A stretch of DNA of 64,000 nucleotides from Bradyrhizobium sp. 199 (GCF_023073355.1 NZ_JADPJI010000005.1:868001-932000), one strand, 5' to 3'. Numbered from the stretch's first letter, positions 17,229 to 26,681 are shown. Notes: a model not told the origin generated them from the sequence alone. A program made the numbers and translations.

Positions 17229-18182
17229 ATGAAACTCACCGCCGAGGCCAAGGGCACCTTCGCAATCGCGCCGACGCCGTTCCACGACGATGGCCGGATC
17301 GACGAGCGCTCGATCGACCGCCTGACCGATTTCTACGAGGAGGTCGGCTGCGACGGCGTCACGGTGCTGGGCATCCTCGGTGAGGCGCCCAAGCTCGACG
17401 CCACTGAAGCCGAGCAGGTGGCGGTGCGCTTCGTCAAGCGTGCCAAGACAATGCAGGTGATCGTCGGCGTCTCCGCGCCAGGTTTTGCCACCATGCGCTC
17501 GTTGGCAAGGGCCTCGATGGAGGCCGGTGCGGCCGGTGTGATGATCGCGCCGCCGCCGTCCTTGCGTACTGATGACCAGATCGTCGGCTATTTCAAGCAG
17601 GCCGCGGAAGCGATCGGGCCTGATGTACCCTGGGTGCTCCAGGATTATCCGCTGACGCTGTCGGTGGTGTTCACGCCCGCCGTGATCCGCAAGATCGTCA
17701 TGGACAATCCGAACTGCGTGATGCTCAAGCACGAGGACTGGCCGGGGCTGGAGAAGATCACGACACTGCGCGGCTTCCAGAAGGACGGTTCGCTCCGTCC
17801 GCTTTCGATTCTCTGCGGCAATGGCGGCACGTTCCTCGACTTCGAGATGGAGCGCGGTGCCGACGGCGCCATGACTGGCTACGCCTTCCCGGAGCTTCTG
17901 ATCGACGTGGTGAACCTCTCGAAAGCCGGCAAGCGCGATGCCGCGCATGATTTGTTCGACGCGCATCTGCCGTTGATCCGCTACGAGCAGCAGCCCGGTG
18001 TCGGCCTGACCATCCGCAAATACGTGCTGCAGAAGCGCGGCATCATCGCCTCCAGTGCCCAGCGCAAGCCCGGCGCCACGATCACGGCGATGGCGCGGGC
18101 GGAGGTCGAATATTTGCTGTCGCGCGTCGCCCGTGTCGACAAGCGCGCCAATCTCGGCCCGCAATCCAGCGCCGCAGGTTAG
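17229..18182 (+). CDS. DapA/NanA-family class I aldolase or dehydratase
   Basis: 317 residues of the dihydrodipicolinate synthase superfamily. Schiff-base Lys167 in MLKHEDW and the conserved Tyr140 in DYP; the G[TS]TGE motif is GILGE here, arguing against true DapA, whose TTGE threonines bind pyruvate. Likely a 2-keto-sugar-acid or related aldolase/dehydratase; substrate unknown. It sits directly before a Nudix gene (4-base spacing), so the two are probably cotranscribed. Confidence 0.85.
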   Translation: MKLTAEAKGTFAIAPTPFHDDGRIDERSIDRLTDFYEEVGCDGVTVLGILGEAPKLDATEAEQVAVRFVKRAKTMQVIVGVSAPGFATMRSLARASMEAGAAGVMIAPPPSLRTDDQIVGYFKQAAEAIGPDVPWVLQDYPLTLSVVFTPAVIRKIVMDNPNCVMLKHEDWPGLEKITTLRGFQKDGSLRPLSILCGNGGTFLDFEMERGADGAMTGYAFPELLIDVVNLSKAGKRDAAHDLFDAHLPLIRYEQQPGVGLTIRKYVLQKRGIIASSAQRKPGATITAMARAEVEYLLSRVARVDKRANLGPQSSAAG

Positions 18183-18186
18183 TTGC

Positions 18187-19002
18187 ATGGCCGAGACATC
18201 AGCATCACGCCCGGCCTCGACGATCCTCCTGCTGCGCGACGGCGTTCAGGCCGACGGCAAGAGCCGCGGCGCGATTGAAGTCTTCATGATGGTTCGCCAT
18301 CATCAGATCGAGTTCAATTCGGGCGCGCTGGTGTTTCCCGGCGGCAGCGTCGATGCCGGCGACAAGGAGATCGTCGCCCGCTCCGACCTGTATTCCGGCG
18401 GCGAGGGTCTCAGTGAAGGTGACCGCGGATTTCGCATCGCCGCGATCCGCGAGACCTTTGAGGAGAGCGGCATCCTGCTGGCGCGGTCGAAGGAGACGGG
18501 CCTGCCGATCGACGCCGAGCGCGCCGGTGAGATTGCGAATGCGCATCGCGTCGCGCTGAACGAGCACAAGGTCAGCTTCCTGAGCATCCTGACCGACAAC
18601 AGCCTGCAGCTCGCGCTCGACACGCTGGTGCCTTACGCGCACTGGATCACGCCGGAGGGCATGCCGAAGCGTTTCGACACCTGGTTCTTCCTTGCCGCGG
18701 CGCCGCCCGATCAACTCGGCGCCCATGACGGCCGGGAGTCGACCGATTCGATCTGGGTCTCGCCGCGCGAGGCGGTGGAGGGCGGAGAAAGCGGCCGCTT
18801 CAAGTTGCCGTTCCCGACCACGCGCAATCTGATCCGGCTGGCGAAGCAGCAAACGGTGCAGGCGGCGATGGAGCATGCCCGTGGCATGTCGATCGTCATG
18901 GTGATGCCGGTCATGACCAAGACCGAAACCGGCCGCCAGCTCCGCATCCCCCGCGAGGCCGGCTATGACGGCGAGGTGTTCGAGGTGGGGGCGCTGGGCT
19001 AA
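18187..19002 (+). CDS. Nudix hydrolase, CoA-pyrophosphatase-like with expanded Nudix box
   Basis: 271 residues. The Nudix box is split: FPGGSVD at 50-56 and RETFEESGIL at 88-97, so about 20 residues are inserted where the canonical box has seven. This layout, with long flanking helices, is that of the eukaryotic NUDT7/NUDT19-like acyl-CoA diphosphatases. Catalytic Glu92/Glu93 are present. Likely trims CoA esters or a related dinucleotide; inferred from layout and the neighbouring acyl-CoA genes. Confidence 0.82.
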   Translation: MAETSASRPASTILLLRDGVQADGKSRGAIEVFMMVRHHQIEFNSGALVFPGGSVDAGDKEIVARSDLYSGGEGLSEGDRGFRIAAIRETFEESGILLARSKETGLPIDAERAGEIANAHRVALNEHKVSFLSILTDNSLQLALDTLVPYAHWITPEGMPKRFDTWFFLAAAPPDQLGAHDGRESTDSIWVSPREAVEGGESGRFKLPFPTTRNLIRLAKQQTVQAAMEHARGMSIVMVMPVMTKTETGRQLRIPREAGYDGEVFEVGALG

Positions 19003-19082
19003 TACACTTCGACGCGTGACGAAGTATCGAGGATCGCGGTCACGCTATGTTCCGTCCATCGCGAATGGATGGGACGCACAGG

Positions 19083-19997
19083 ATGATTAACCGGCAGGGC
19101 ACCAACATTGCCGTCGAGCTGGCGCTCCTGGTCGCCCTCGCAACGCTCTGGGGCGGCTCCTACACCTTCATCAAGCTCGGCGTTGCCACCATCCCACCGA
19201 TTACGCTGATCGCGGCGCGCACCACGATCGCAGGCCTCCTGCTGCTGGCCGTCATGTGGGCGCGCGGCATCCGCATGCCGACGGATGCCGCCACCTGGCG
19301 GCGCTTCGCCTTCCAGGCCGTGCTCAACAGCGTCATCCCCTGGACGCTGATCGCCTGGGGCGAGCGCCATGTCGATGCTACGCTGGCCACCATCCTCAAC
19401 TCGGCCGGCCCGATCTTCACCTTCCTGCTCACGGCGGTCGTGACCCGTCACGAAGCGACGACACCACGAAAGCTGTTCGGCGTCGTCGCCGGCATGGCCG
19501 GCATCCTGCTGATCGTCGGCGTCGACGCCTTTCACGACATCGGTAGCGGCCTCGTCGCGGAGGCGGCGATCGTTGCCGCCACGATCTGCTACGCCTGCGC
19601 CGCGATCTTCGGCCGCAGCTTCAAAGGTCTCGACCCCATGGCGCCGGCAGCCGGCTCGCTGCTGGCCGGGGCCGCCGTCCTGATCCCCGCCTCGCTGGTG
19701 GTCGAACAGCCCTGGACGCTGTCGCCCTCGCAAAGCTCAGTGCTGGCGCTGCTCGCGCTCGCCGTGTTCTCGACGGCCGCGGCCTTTGCGATCTATTTCC
19801 GCCTGATCCAGACCCTGGGCTCGGTCGGCACCACGGCGCAGGCCTATCTCCGCGTGCCCATTGGCGTCGCCATCAGCGTCGCCTTCCTCGGCGAGAGCCT
19901 GAGCCGGACCGCCTGGATCGGGCTGGCCTGCGTCGTTCTCGGCGTTGCCGCCATGACGATCCCGGGCCGGCGGCGGGCCAGTATCGAAGCGTCATAG
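19083..19997 (+). CDS. EamA/DMT-family inner-membrane exporter
   Basis: 304 residues, ten predicted transmembrane helices in two EamA repeats (LWGGSYTFIKLGV near 23-35; GTTAQAYLRVPIGV in the second half). Exports metabolites or amino acids by proton antiport in related proteins; substrate unknown. I take the third in-frame ATG (19083); two earlier ones (19047, 19065) are possible and none has a strong ribosome binding site. Confidence 0.88.
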   Translation: MINRQGTNIAVELALLVALATLWGGSYTFIKLGVATIPPITLIAARTTIAGLLLLAVMWARGIRMPTDAATWRRFAFQAVLNSVIPWTLIAWGERHVDATLATILNSAGPIFTFLLTAVVTRHEATTPRKLFGVVAGMAGILLIVGVDAFHDIGSGLVAEAAIVAATICYACAAIFGRSFKGLDPMAPAAGSLLAGAAVLIPASLVVEQPWTLSPSQSSVLALLALAVFSTAAAFAIYFRLIQTLGSVGTTAQAYLRVPIGVAISVAFLGESLSRTAWIGLACVVLGVAAMTIPGRRRASIEAS

Positions 19998-20118
19998 CTT
20001 GGGGTAAGGGGGCTCCGAGGGCCGCAATATTAACGATAATCGGCGGCCCGAGGCATGTTCCCCCCGGGCGGCAATACGTCGTATATTAGGCCCCCGATAT
20101 CCCGGTCCTCAAAGCCCA

Positions 20119-22806
20119 ATGTCCGCCGAATTGACGCCGCCCCCTGAGAAAAAGCGAACATTCTCGCTCTCCATCGGCCAGCTCACTTTCGGCAGCTTCC
20201 TGTTGGTGCTGGCGGTGATCATCGTCACCTCGACCGCGAGCGTGATCGCGATCCGGCACATCGACACGACCTTTGCCGAGCTGCAACGGCTCCAGAGCGT
20301 TGGTGACCTCGCCGAGGACATCGACCGTCGCATGAACGAGCTGCGGCTCGCCGCGCGCGACTTCGTCACCGATCCCGGCGCGGGCACCCAGTTCCAGCAG
20401 GTCGGCGAGGCGGCCTCGACGCTCAGCGACATCCTGAAGAAGACCCGCATCGAGCTTGCACCCGAGCAGCAGGACATGATCGATGGGGTCACCGAGCGCC
20501 TAGCGACCTATCGGAGCGGCCTCGAACGGATCTCGACCCTGATCGATCGCCGCGCCCAGCTGCTTGCCAGCCTGCCGCCGCGGCGCGACCAGTTCGACGC
20601 AGTCGTCGCAGGCACCGCCGACCGCGAGCTGGCGTCCCGCTTGTCCGAGGCGCAGAGCCGCATCGCGCTCGGGCTGCTCGCGCGCAACCCGTCCGCTGCG
20701 GAGCAGGCCGCGCAGAACATGCGGGCGCTGAACATTGGCGATGCCGGACTGAAGTCGGCAGTGAACGATTATGCCGAGGCCATCATGGCCGTGGCCGTCC
20801 GCGAGCGGCAGATCGCCGACATCGACCGCGAGGTGCTGGGAACCGAGGGCCGGCTGATCGGCCGCGTCACCGAATTGCTGCGCGAAGTCAGCGACCGGCG
20901 CGGCCACGTGCTGTCGCGCGACTTTGCCCGTACGCTGACGGAAGCGCGGTGGCAGAGCATCGTGCTCGGCACCATCGGCGTTCTGATCGGCATTCTCGCG
21001 GCGGGCTTCGTGGTGCGCAGGACGGTCCGTCCGCTCGCCCAGATCGCACGTTCCATTCGCGCGCTTGCGGCGGGCCAGAAAGACACCTCGATCCCGTCAG
21101 CCGACCTCGACAACGAAATCGGCGACATCGCGCGTGCGGCCGAAGTGTTCCGCCGCGCGCTGGAGGAGGCCGATACTGCGCGCGAGGCGGCCGTGCGCGC
21201 GCTCACCGAGCAGCGCCTCGCCGAGGAGAGCTACCGGAAACTGTTCGAGGGCTCGGTCGACGGCATCTATGTGACGACGCCGGCCGGCGATCTGCTCAAC
21301 GCCAATCCGGCGCTGGCGCGGATGATGGGCTACGACAGCCCGCAGCAGCTGATCGACAGCATCAAGGACATCGCCCACACGATCTACGTCCATCCCGAGG
21401 CGCGCGTCGAATACCAGCGGCTGATGGCGCGCGACGGCATGGTGCGCGAGTTCGAGTATCAGGTGCGCCAGCGCAGCGGCGACATCCTGTGGCTCTCCGA
21501 CAGCGCCACCGGCGTGCGCGACGAAACGGGCAACATCGTCCGCTACGAGGGCACGCTGCGCGACATCACCGACCAGAAGCGGGCGGAAGACGCCATCGCC
21601 GAAGGCCGTCGCCTGCTCCAGCAGGTCATCGACACCGTGCCCGCGGTGATCAACGTCAAGGACCGCGACCTGCGCTACGTGCTGATGAACCGCTACATGG
21701 CCGGAATCTTCGGCATCGAGCCGGGCGATGCGCTCGGCCGCACCACGGCCGACCTGATGTCGCGCTATGGCGCGGCCAAGTCGGACGAGAGCGACAAGAG
21801 GGTGCTCAAGCTCCGCAAAGGCCTTGGCTTCTACGAGGAGGAGTACGAGGATTCCTTCGGCAACATGCGGCAATGGCTGGTCAACAAGCTGCCGCTGCTC
21901 GATGCCGAGGGCGAGATCGAGCGGATCGTCACCGTCGCGCTCGACATCGGCGAGCGCAAGCGCGGCGAGCAGGAGATGCGCAAGGCCAAGGAATCCGCCG
22001 AGACCGCGCTGCGCAATCTGCGCGAGACGCAGGCCTCGCTGATCGAGGCCGAGAAGCTCGCGGCGCTCGGACGCCTGGTCGCCGGCGTCGCGCACGAGGT
22101 CAACAATCCCGTCGGCATCAGCCTCACGGTCGCTTCCGCGTTGGAGCGCAAGACCGCGATGTTCACTGCCGAGGTCGAGCGCGGCGAGCTCCGCCGCTCC
22201 ACGCTCAACGACTACCTCAGCACCAGCCGCGACGCATCCTCGCAGCTCGTCTCCAATCTCAACCGCGCCGCCGAACTGATCCAGTCGTTCAAGCAGGTCG
22301 CGGCCGACCGCAACTATTCGGACCAGCGCAACTTCGATCTCGGCGACCTCACCGAGCAGGTGGTGATGAGCCTGCGGCCGGGGCTGCGCAAGCACAATCT
22401 GACGCTCAACGTCGAGTGTCAGCCCGATCTCACCATGAACAGCTATCCGGGCCCGTACGGCCAGGTGCTGACCAATCTGTTTCTCAATTCAGTGGCTCAC
22501 GCTTTCCCGGACGGCCGGCCCGGGACCATCGACATTCAGGTGCGGGAGTCCGGCAAGGACAATGTCGAGATCATCTTCTCCGACAATGGCTGCGGCATGT
22601 CGCTCGACGTCCGCCGCCGCGCCTTCGATCCGTTCTTCACGACGCGACGCGACCAGGGCGGCACCGGCCTCGGCCTGCACATCGTCTACAGCATCGTCAC
22701 CAACCGGCTCGGCGGACGGCTCGATCTCGATTCCGAGCCCGGCAGCGGCACGCGTATCCAGATCATCCTGCCACGCGCGGCACCGCTCGAGCAGGCCGCG
22801 GAATAG
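20119..22806 (+). CDS. Membrane sensor histidine kinase with HAMP and two PAS domains
   Basis: 895 residues. Transmembrane helices at about 22-46 and 281-299 enclose a 230-residue helical periplasmic sensor. Then HAMP (about 300-352), PAS1 (about 372-490), PAS2 (about 498-612), a coiled coil, a HisKA-like box GVAHEVNNPVG with phospho-acceptor His659, and the ATPase domain (NSVAHAF, DNGCGM, GGTGLGLHIV). No response regulator is adjacent, so it is an orphan kinase. The NNPVG box and short C-terminal ATPase are typical of rhizobial PAS kinases. Confidence 0.92.
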   Translation: MSAELTPPPEKKRTFSLSIGQLTFGSFLLVLAVIIVTSTASVIAIRHIDTTFAELQRLQSVGDLAEDIDRRMNELRLAARDFVTDPGAGTQFQQVGEAASTLSDILKKTRIELAPEQQDMIDGVTERLATYRSGLERISTLIDRRAQLLASLPPRRDQFDAVVAGTADRELASRLSEAQSRIALGLLARNPSAAEQAAQNMRALNIGDAGLKSAVNDYAEAIMAVAVRERQIADIDREVLGTEGRLIGRVTELLREVSDRRGHVLSRDFARTLTEARWQSIVLGTIGVLIGILAAGFVVRRTVRPLAQIARSIRALAAGQKDTSIPSADLDNEIGDIARAAEVFRRALEEADTAREAAVRALTEQRLAEESYRKLFEGSVDGIYVTTPAGDLLNANPALARMMGYDSPQQLIDSIKDIAHTIYVHPEARVEYQRLMARDGMVREFEYQVRQRSGDILWLSDSATGVRDETGNIVRYEGTLRDITDQKRAEDAIAEGRRLLQQVIDTVPAVINVKDRDLRYVLMNRYMAGIFGIEPGDALGRTTADLMSRYGAAKSDESDKRVLKLRKGLGFYEEEYEDSFGNMRQWLVNKLPLLDAEGEIERIVTVALDIGERKRGEQEMRKAKESAETALRNLRETQASLIEAEKLAALGRLVAGVAHEVNNPVGISLTVASALERKTAMFTAEVERGELRRSTLNDYLSTSRDASSQLVSNLNRAAELIQSFKQVAADRNYSDQRNFDLGDLTEQVVMSLRPGLRKHNLTLNVECQPDLTMNSYPGPYGQVLTNLFLNSVAHAFPDGRPGTIDIQVRESGKDNVEIIFSDNGCGMSLDVRRRAFDPFFTTRRDQGGTGLGLHIVYSIVTNRLGGRLDLDSEPGSGTRIQIILPRAAPLEQAAE

Positions 22807-22916
22807 CTAAAGCACGATCCGGAAAAGTGCGCAGCGATTTTCCGAAAAGATCATGCTTAAACAACAACCTAAAGCGCGATGGCGATTTGTCTTGATCGCA
22901 TCGCGCTTTAGTCGGC
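22807..22916. repeat. AAAGCACGATCCGGAAAAGTG-family repeat with terminator-like hairpin
   Basis: Starts AAAGCACGATCCGGAAAAGTG and contains GCGATTTTCCGAAAAGATCATGC, an intergenic repeat widespread in Rhizobiales. The right part, AAAGCGCGATGGCGA...TCGCATCGCGCTTT (about 22873-22911), is a 14-bp stem with one bulge between the convergent kinase and GrlR-like genes, where it can terminate both. Confidence 0.75.
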
Positions 22917-23261
22917 GTCAGCGAGCTTCTGCAGAGTCGCACCGAAAATCTGACTGGCCTTGCCGACCAACGCCGTGCCCGTCATCTCTCCGCGCGTTTC
23001 TGTGAACGTGCCACTGACGCCGATGCCGACCGGGGCAGGACCGCCGAACAGCGGATTGTCGTCGCCGCGGGGTGAGGTATGGCGTTGCACCAGCACCTCG
23101 CCCTTGAAGGTGTTGTTGTCCTTCACCACGTAGCTGCCGATGTAATAGAGGTAGGCATCGCCGCCAAGAATCTTGCCGTCGCGAAAAAGAATGACGCCGC
23201 TGCCCTTGCCGGCTCGACCATCGAGCAGGGTCACATGAATCGAATAGAGACCGTTCTTCAT
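22908..23261 (-). CDS. GrlR-like small protein
   Basis: 117 residues. Starts MKNGLYSIHVTLLDGRAGK and has GGDAYLYYIGSY then FTETRGEMTGTALVG, matching the GrlR beta-barrel family, first known as a negative regulator of type III secretion in enteric pathogens. Bradyrhizobial members have no known partner and lack adjacent GrlA, so regulation of secretion should not be assumed. A longer start at 23285 adds eight residues; 23261 is preferred because the family begins at MKNG. Confidence 0.75.
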   Translation of the reverse strand: MKNGLYSIHVTLLDGRAGKGSGVILFRDGKILGGDAYLYYIGSYVVKDNNTFKGEVLVQRHTSPRGDDNPLFGGPAPVGIGVSGTFTETRGEMTGTALVGKASQIFGATLQKLADAD

Positions 23262-23537
23262 AACGTCCCGCGGGCCGGCCGCCATCGCCCAATGGCGTAA
23301 CCGATCCTGCTTTTATGCCAAAGCGCATCCGCTCGCGCAACGCGGCAGTTTGCCGGCCGGCCGCGGGAGTTGCCGCTTCCAGCCGCAATTGTCCCGTGAT
23401 CTCCGAACCGAACCGGGTGGGGCGCACCATGGTGTCGCCGATCCACGGCTACATGGGCGTCACCATCCGCTGCTTCATGCCCGGCAGCATGACCTGGCCG
23501 GATCGGGCGCATGTCGTTCGGTCGGGCAGGCGCCGCG

Positions 23538-23924
23538 TCAGGTGTATTTCTTGTCGCGCTCCAGCAGCTCGACGGAGATGCCTTCGGGGCCGCGGATGAA
23601 GCAGATGCGCACGCCGGGCCGGATCGTGGTCGGCTCGCGCGTGAAGGTGACGCCCTTGGCCTTGATCTCGGCCGCGACGGCATCGATGTCCTTCACCGTC
23701 AATCCGATATGGTCGAGGCCCTGATGCGGGTGCGGAGGCGGCGGGTTGACGGCGCTATCGCCCTCGAGCGGCGCGATGAAGATCCTGGCGCCGCCAAGAT
23801 TCACGTCGATCCGTCCTGGTGCGTGCACGATCTCGCCCCCGAGGATGTCCCGCAGCCAAGCCGCCGTGGCCTCCGGATCAGGGCTGCGTAGATGGACGTG
23901 ATCCCAAGTGACGACAACTGGCAT
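23538..23924 (-). CDS. VOC (glyoxalase/bleomycin resistance) family protein
   Basis: 128 residues with two beta-alpha-beta-beta-beta modules: WDHVHLRSPDPEATAAWL and HQGLDHIGLTVKDID, ending FIRGPEGISVELLE. His9, His72 region and Glu near the end (VELLE) give the metal-ligand pattern of metal-dependent VOC enzymes. Substrate unknown. GGGAG lies seven bases before the ATG at 23924; the frame continues upstream without support. Confidence 0.88.
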   Translation of the reverse strand: MPVVVTWDHVHLRSPDPEATAAWLRDILGGEIVHAPGRIDVNLGGARIFIAPLEGDSAVNPPPPHPHQGLDHIGLTVKDIDAVAAEIKAKGVTFTREPTTIRPGVRICFIRGPEGISVELLERDKKYT

Positions 23925-24179
23925 TCCAATTCTCCCAACGCGATCGTTCGATGTTGCGGCGCATGTTAGCGGCGCCGGCCGGCGATCGCCACCGTCCTTG
24001 CCGATTCGCAACTGCGCGGGAACCTTAGTTCGTCTTCCGGTTTAAGGTAAGCAGTGACCGGCTCCCTCGTTGAATGTGCTTCGGCCGCGATCGGTGATGC
24101 AACCATGAACGCCAGGCTCGACCGGATCGGATTGGGGCGCTTCGCCGGAATCGGCGAGAGACTGGCGCGAGGCGTCACG

Positions 24180-24677
24180 ATGGCGAGCGTCTCATTCAGC
24201 CGAAGCCTGCTGTGGCTGCTCGCCGCCATCATCGTGGGTTGCGGCGTCTGGATGCTGCTGCCCCTCTCCAAAGGCAATAGCGCTGAGCAGTTGAAGTCGG
24301 AGCTGGCAGCAGTCGAGCCGGCTCCTTCGGGCGATCCGGCAGCATCGGCCTCACTGGCTTCCGAAGCTCAGGTACCGGCCATGGCGGACACCGGTCGTCT
24401 CAGGATCTCGTCGCAGACCTGGCGCCGCGGCGGCCTTGGCTCAAAAGCCCTGGTGACGTTCACGCTGCGAAACGACAATGACTATGCCGTAAACAATGTC
24501 GAGATCGTCTGCGCCTTTACGCGGCGCGACGGCAGTCATCTGACCGATCGCAGCCGCGTGCTGGCAGATCCCGTCAACATGAAGAGCCGCAAGACCTTTG
24601 CGCTGATCCCCGTGGGCTATGTCAACGTCAATGCCGATCAGGCGAAATGCTCGTTGGTTGCGGCACGTCGCGCGTAA
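24180..24677 (+). CDS. Membrane-anchored protein with FxLYD-like extracytoplasmic domain
   Basis: 165 residues from the chosen ATG. An N-terminal signal anchor (LLWLLAAIIVGCGVWMLLPL) precedes a Pro/Ala-rich linker and a beta-sandwich-like domain (ALVTFTLRNDNDYAVNNVEIVC truncated here to TLRNDNDYAVNNVEI; FALIPVGYVNVN) resembling FxLYD or DUF3426-type domains. Earlier in-frame ATGs at 24054 and 24105 would place 25-42 extra residues before the anchor; I prefer 24180 because the anchor then starts at the terminus. Function unknown. Confidence 0.65.
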   Translation: MASVSFSRSLLWLLAAIIVGCGVWMLLPLSKGNSAEQLKSELAAVEPAPSGDPAASASLASEAQVPAMADTGRLRISSQTWRRGGLGSKALVTFTLRNDNDYAVNNVEIVCAFTRRDGSHLTDRSRVLADPVNMKSRKTFALIPVGYVNVNADQAKCSLVAARRA

Positions 24678-24837
24678 GGACGGCACGCTCCGGTAGCGGA
24701 AAAGTTACCCTCCGTGATCCTTGGCAAAAAACCTCGCGTCGCCATTTGAACCGAACGGCTGGGCCAGGAACCAATCTAGTGATCGCCTGTTGAAGGCGAA
24801 GAGCCCACGCGGGGATGCGGGGGGCGGAGCGCGGCCA

Positions 24838-25377
24838 ATGCTCATCTTTCGGTATTTCGTCTTTGTCGGTGGAGCCTTGCTCGCACTGCTGTTTGCAGCG
24901 GACTACGTTCTGCCACCGCAACCGATTGCGCAGGCCGCCGCCAACGTAGGCAATGATCAGCCGCTGATCCGGATCCGTTCCGACCGCCATCTGCCCGAGC
25001 GTGTCGTGCTCGATACGACCCAGCCCACGATTGTCGCGCCCGCGGTGACGACCGCCGCTGTGGTTGCGCCTCAGCGGCCGATGCAGGATAGCGCCTCGGC
25101 AGCGCTCGCCGAGATGTCGGCGAAGGCGCGAGTGCGCGAGACCTTCGCCCAGTTCACGCCGGACGCCAAGGCCGAGGCCGCGGCAGCCAGGAAGAGCGAC
25201 GGCAAGTTGCAGGCTCAGGCTCAGGCTCAGGCCCAGCAGAGCCAGCCGCAGACGCCTGCGGCTTCGCAGCCTCAGCCCAAGCGCAAGGTCGTGAGAACAC
25301 ATCCGGCCCCGCAGCCGGGCGGGCCGATGGTGGTGGCACAGCGCCCGCAGTTCGGCTTCTTCGGCAATACCTGGTGA
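24838..25377 (+). CDS. Exported protein with Ala/Gln-rich segment
   Basis: 179 residues. Signal peptide or anchor MLIFRYFVFVGGALLALLFA, a short ordered part (IRIRSDRHLPERVVLDTTQP), then low complexity: QAQAQAQAQQSQPQ from a CAGGCT hexanucleotide run, and a basic Pro-rich end finishing GFFGNTW. Possibly a cell-envelope or DNA-associated small protein; no domain recognised. A GGAAC-N16-TGTT site (24767-24791) lies 47 bases upstream. A terminator hairpin follows. Confidence 0.75.
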   Translation: MLIFRYFVFVGGALLALLFAADYVLPPQPIAQAAANVGNDQPLIRIRSDRHLPERVVLDTTQPTIVAPAVTTAAVVAPQRPMQDSASAALAEMSAKARVRETFAQFTPDAKAEAAAARKSDGKLQAQAQAQAQQSQPQTPAASQPQPKRKVVRTHPAPQPGGPMVVAQRPQFGFFGNTW

Positions 25378-25385
25378 GCACGGTT

Positions 25386-25420
25386 AGCCCGCTTCGAAAC
25401 GGGGCGGGGAGGGCTTTTTA
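25386..25420 (+). terminator. Intrinsic terminator
   Basis: AGCCC (25386-25390) pairs with GGGCT (25411-25415) around a GC-rich interior and is followed by TTTTA. It closes the transcript of the 24838 gene. Confidence 0.6.
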
Positions 25421-25531
25421 TTCGCCGTCCTCTCTGCTAATTCGAACCCATCCGAACACCGCCCGGTGCGCTGGCTCGTCAGCGTTCGGTCGGACAGGTC
25501 TCGGTTTGCGGCCCGGTAGCCCCGGGCCAGG

Positions 25532-25608
25532 GCGCTCGTAGCTCAGCTGGATAGAGCATCGGATTTCGATTCCGAGGGTCGGGAGTTCGAATCTCTCCGA
25601 GCGCGCCA
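25532..25608 (+). tRNA. tRNA-Arg (anticodon TCG)
   Basis: 77 bases including encoded CCA. Acceptor GCGCTCG pairs with CGAGCGC; D stem GCTC/GAGC; anticodon stem TCGGA/TCCGA around loop TTTCGAT, giving anticodon TCG, which reads CGA arginine codons; T arm GGGAG-TTCGAAT-CTCTC. No integrase or direct repeat nearby suggests use as an attachment site. Confidence 0.95.
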
Positions 25609-25691
25609 GTCCCCCTGCCGTTCCAGATATGTTCCGAAATGACGCCGATGCCGGGTCACCGTCGCGATGGGCTGCTGCGTCAGACCGCCTG

Positions 25692-26681
25692 TCAGGATCC
25701 GCTTTGCCGCCCACGGGCCAGCGTGTCTGAGGGTGCTTCGTGGAACGTCGCGCGATAGGCTGCGGCAAATTCACCGAGATGGTGGAAGCCCTGGGCACGT
25801 GCGCACGTGGCGACGGTGGCGCCGCCACCCCTCAGGAGGCGGCCGCGGGTCGCCCACAGCCTCTTGAGGCGAATGTACTGGTGCAGGCTCATGCCACGCA
25901 CCTTGCTGACTGCGCCGCCGAGTGTCCGGATCGAGACGCCGAACTCTCCGGCAAGATCGGCGGTGTAGATCGGCGCGGTCGGCCGGGCTGCGACGTAGTC
26001 GTCGATGCGCTGCACGAGCTTGATCGCTCGCTCGCCCTGGACCGAGGCGCTCAGATCCAACATCGAATCGATCCCAAACAAATCGTCGAGCGCGAGCAGC
26101 AGACCTTCCTGGAGATGGGAGGCCACCTCGCTGGTTTCGAACAGGAGGGGCTGCGCGGACGCGGTTCGCAGGATGTCCCGCAGGAGTTGCCGCGTGTGGA
26201 GCAGGGCGCGCCGGTTCGCGACGCGGGCCCGCAAGTCGTCGGCGTGATCGAACCAGCCCCGGTCTCTCAACTCGGGGGAGAAGATGATCATTGCAAAATG
26301 ATTGGTCTGAGGCTCGACGAAATGGCATTCATCGTTGCCGCGCAGCGTCACGAAGAAGCGCGCATCGAGATCAAGGCCCTTGAAGTTGACTTGAAGTTCG
26401 TCGGTCATCGACAGGATCACCATCCCGCCCGGCATTCGATAGGCGGTGTCGAGGATGCGCGCGAACGACCTCATCACCACGATGCGGCACCCTGGGAGGG
26501 AGACCACGGCGCGGGCCGCCGCGAAGTTTGCAACGTCGAGCGGAATGCTTCTCGCATCCTCCATCGTCTCGATCGGGCGAAACGCATCGACATCGGCGAA
26601 GCCGACCAGTTGAAGCGCGGAAGATGGAGCGAGGGCGTCGAAAAACATGGATCTGGCCGGCTGCCGAAATGTGACAATCAA
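25692..26681 (-). CDS. AraC-family transcriptional regulator
   Basis: 329 residues. The C-terminal AraC helix-turn-helix pair is intact: LAGEFGVSIRTLGGAVSKV and VATCARAQGFHHLGEFAAAYR, finishing FHEAPSDTL. The N-terminal 200 residues resemble AraC-binding-like sensory domains of the AraC_binding_2 kind. Lone gene, reading toward the tRNA. No obvious target apart from itself; a second possible start at 26648 (MFFDALAP) would shorten it by 11 residues. Confidence 0.88.
   Translation of the reverse strand: MIVTFRQPARSMFFDALAPSSALQLVGFADVDAFRPIETMEDARSIPLDVANFAAARAVVSLPGCRIVVMRSFARILDTAYRMPGGMVILSMTDELQVNFKGLDLDARFFVTLRGNDECHFVEPQTNHFAMIIFSPELRDRGWFDHADDLRARVANRRALLHTRQLLRDILRTASAQPLLFETSEVASHLQEGLLLALDDLFGIDSMLDLSASVQGERAIKLVQRIDDYVAARPTAPIYTADLAGEFGVSIRTLGGAVSKVRGMSLHQYIRLKRLWATRGRLLRGGGATVATCARAQGFHHLGEFAAAYRATFHEAPSDTLARGRQSGS

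Noticed and set aside
25208..25240. CAGGCT run as a possible CRISPR-like or regulatory repeat
   Set aside because: It is an in-frame hexanucleotide repeat coding for QAQAQA within a protein; no spacers.
25532..25608. tRNA-Arg as an island attachment site
   Set aside because: No integrase gene or direct repeat of the tRNA 3' end is seen downstream.
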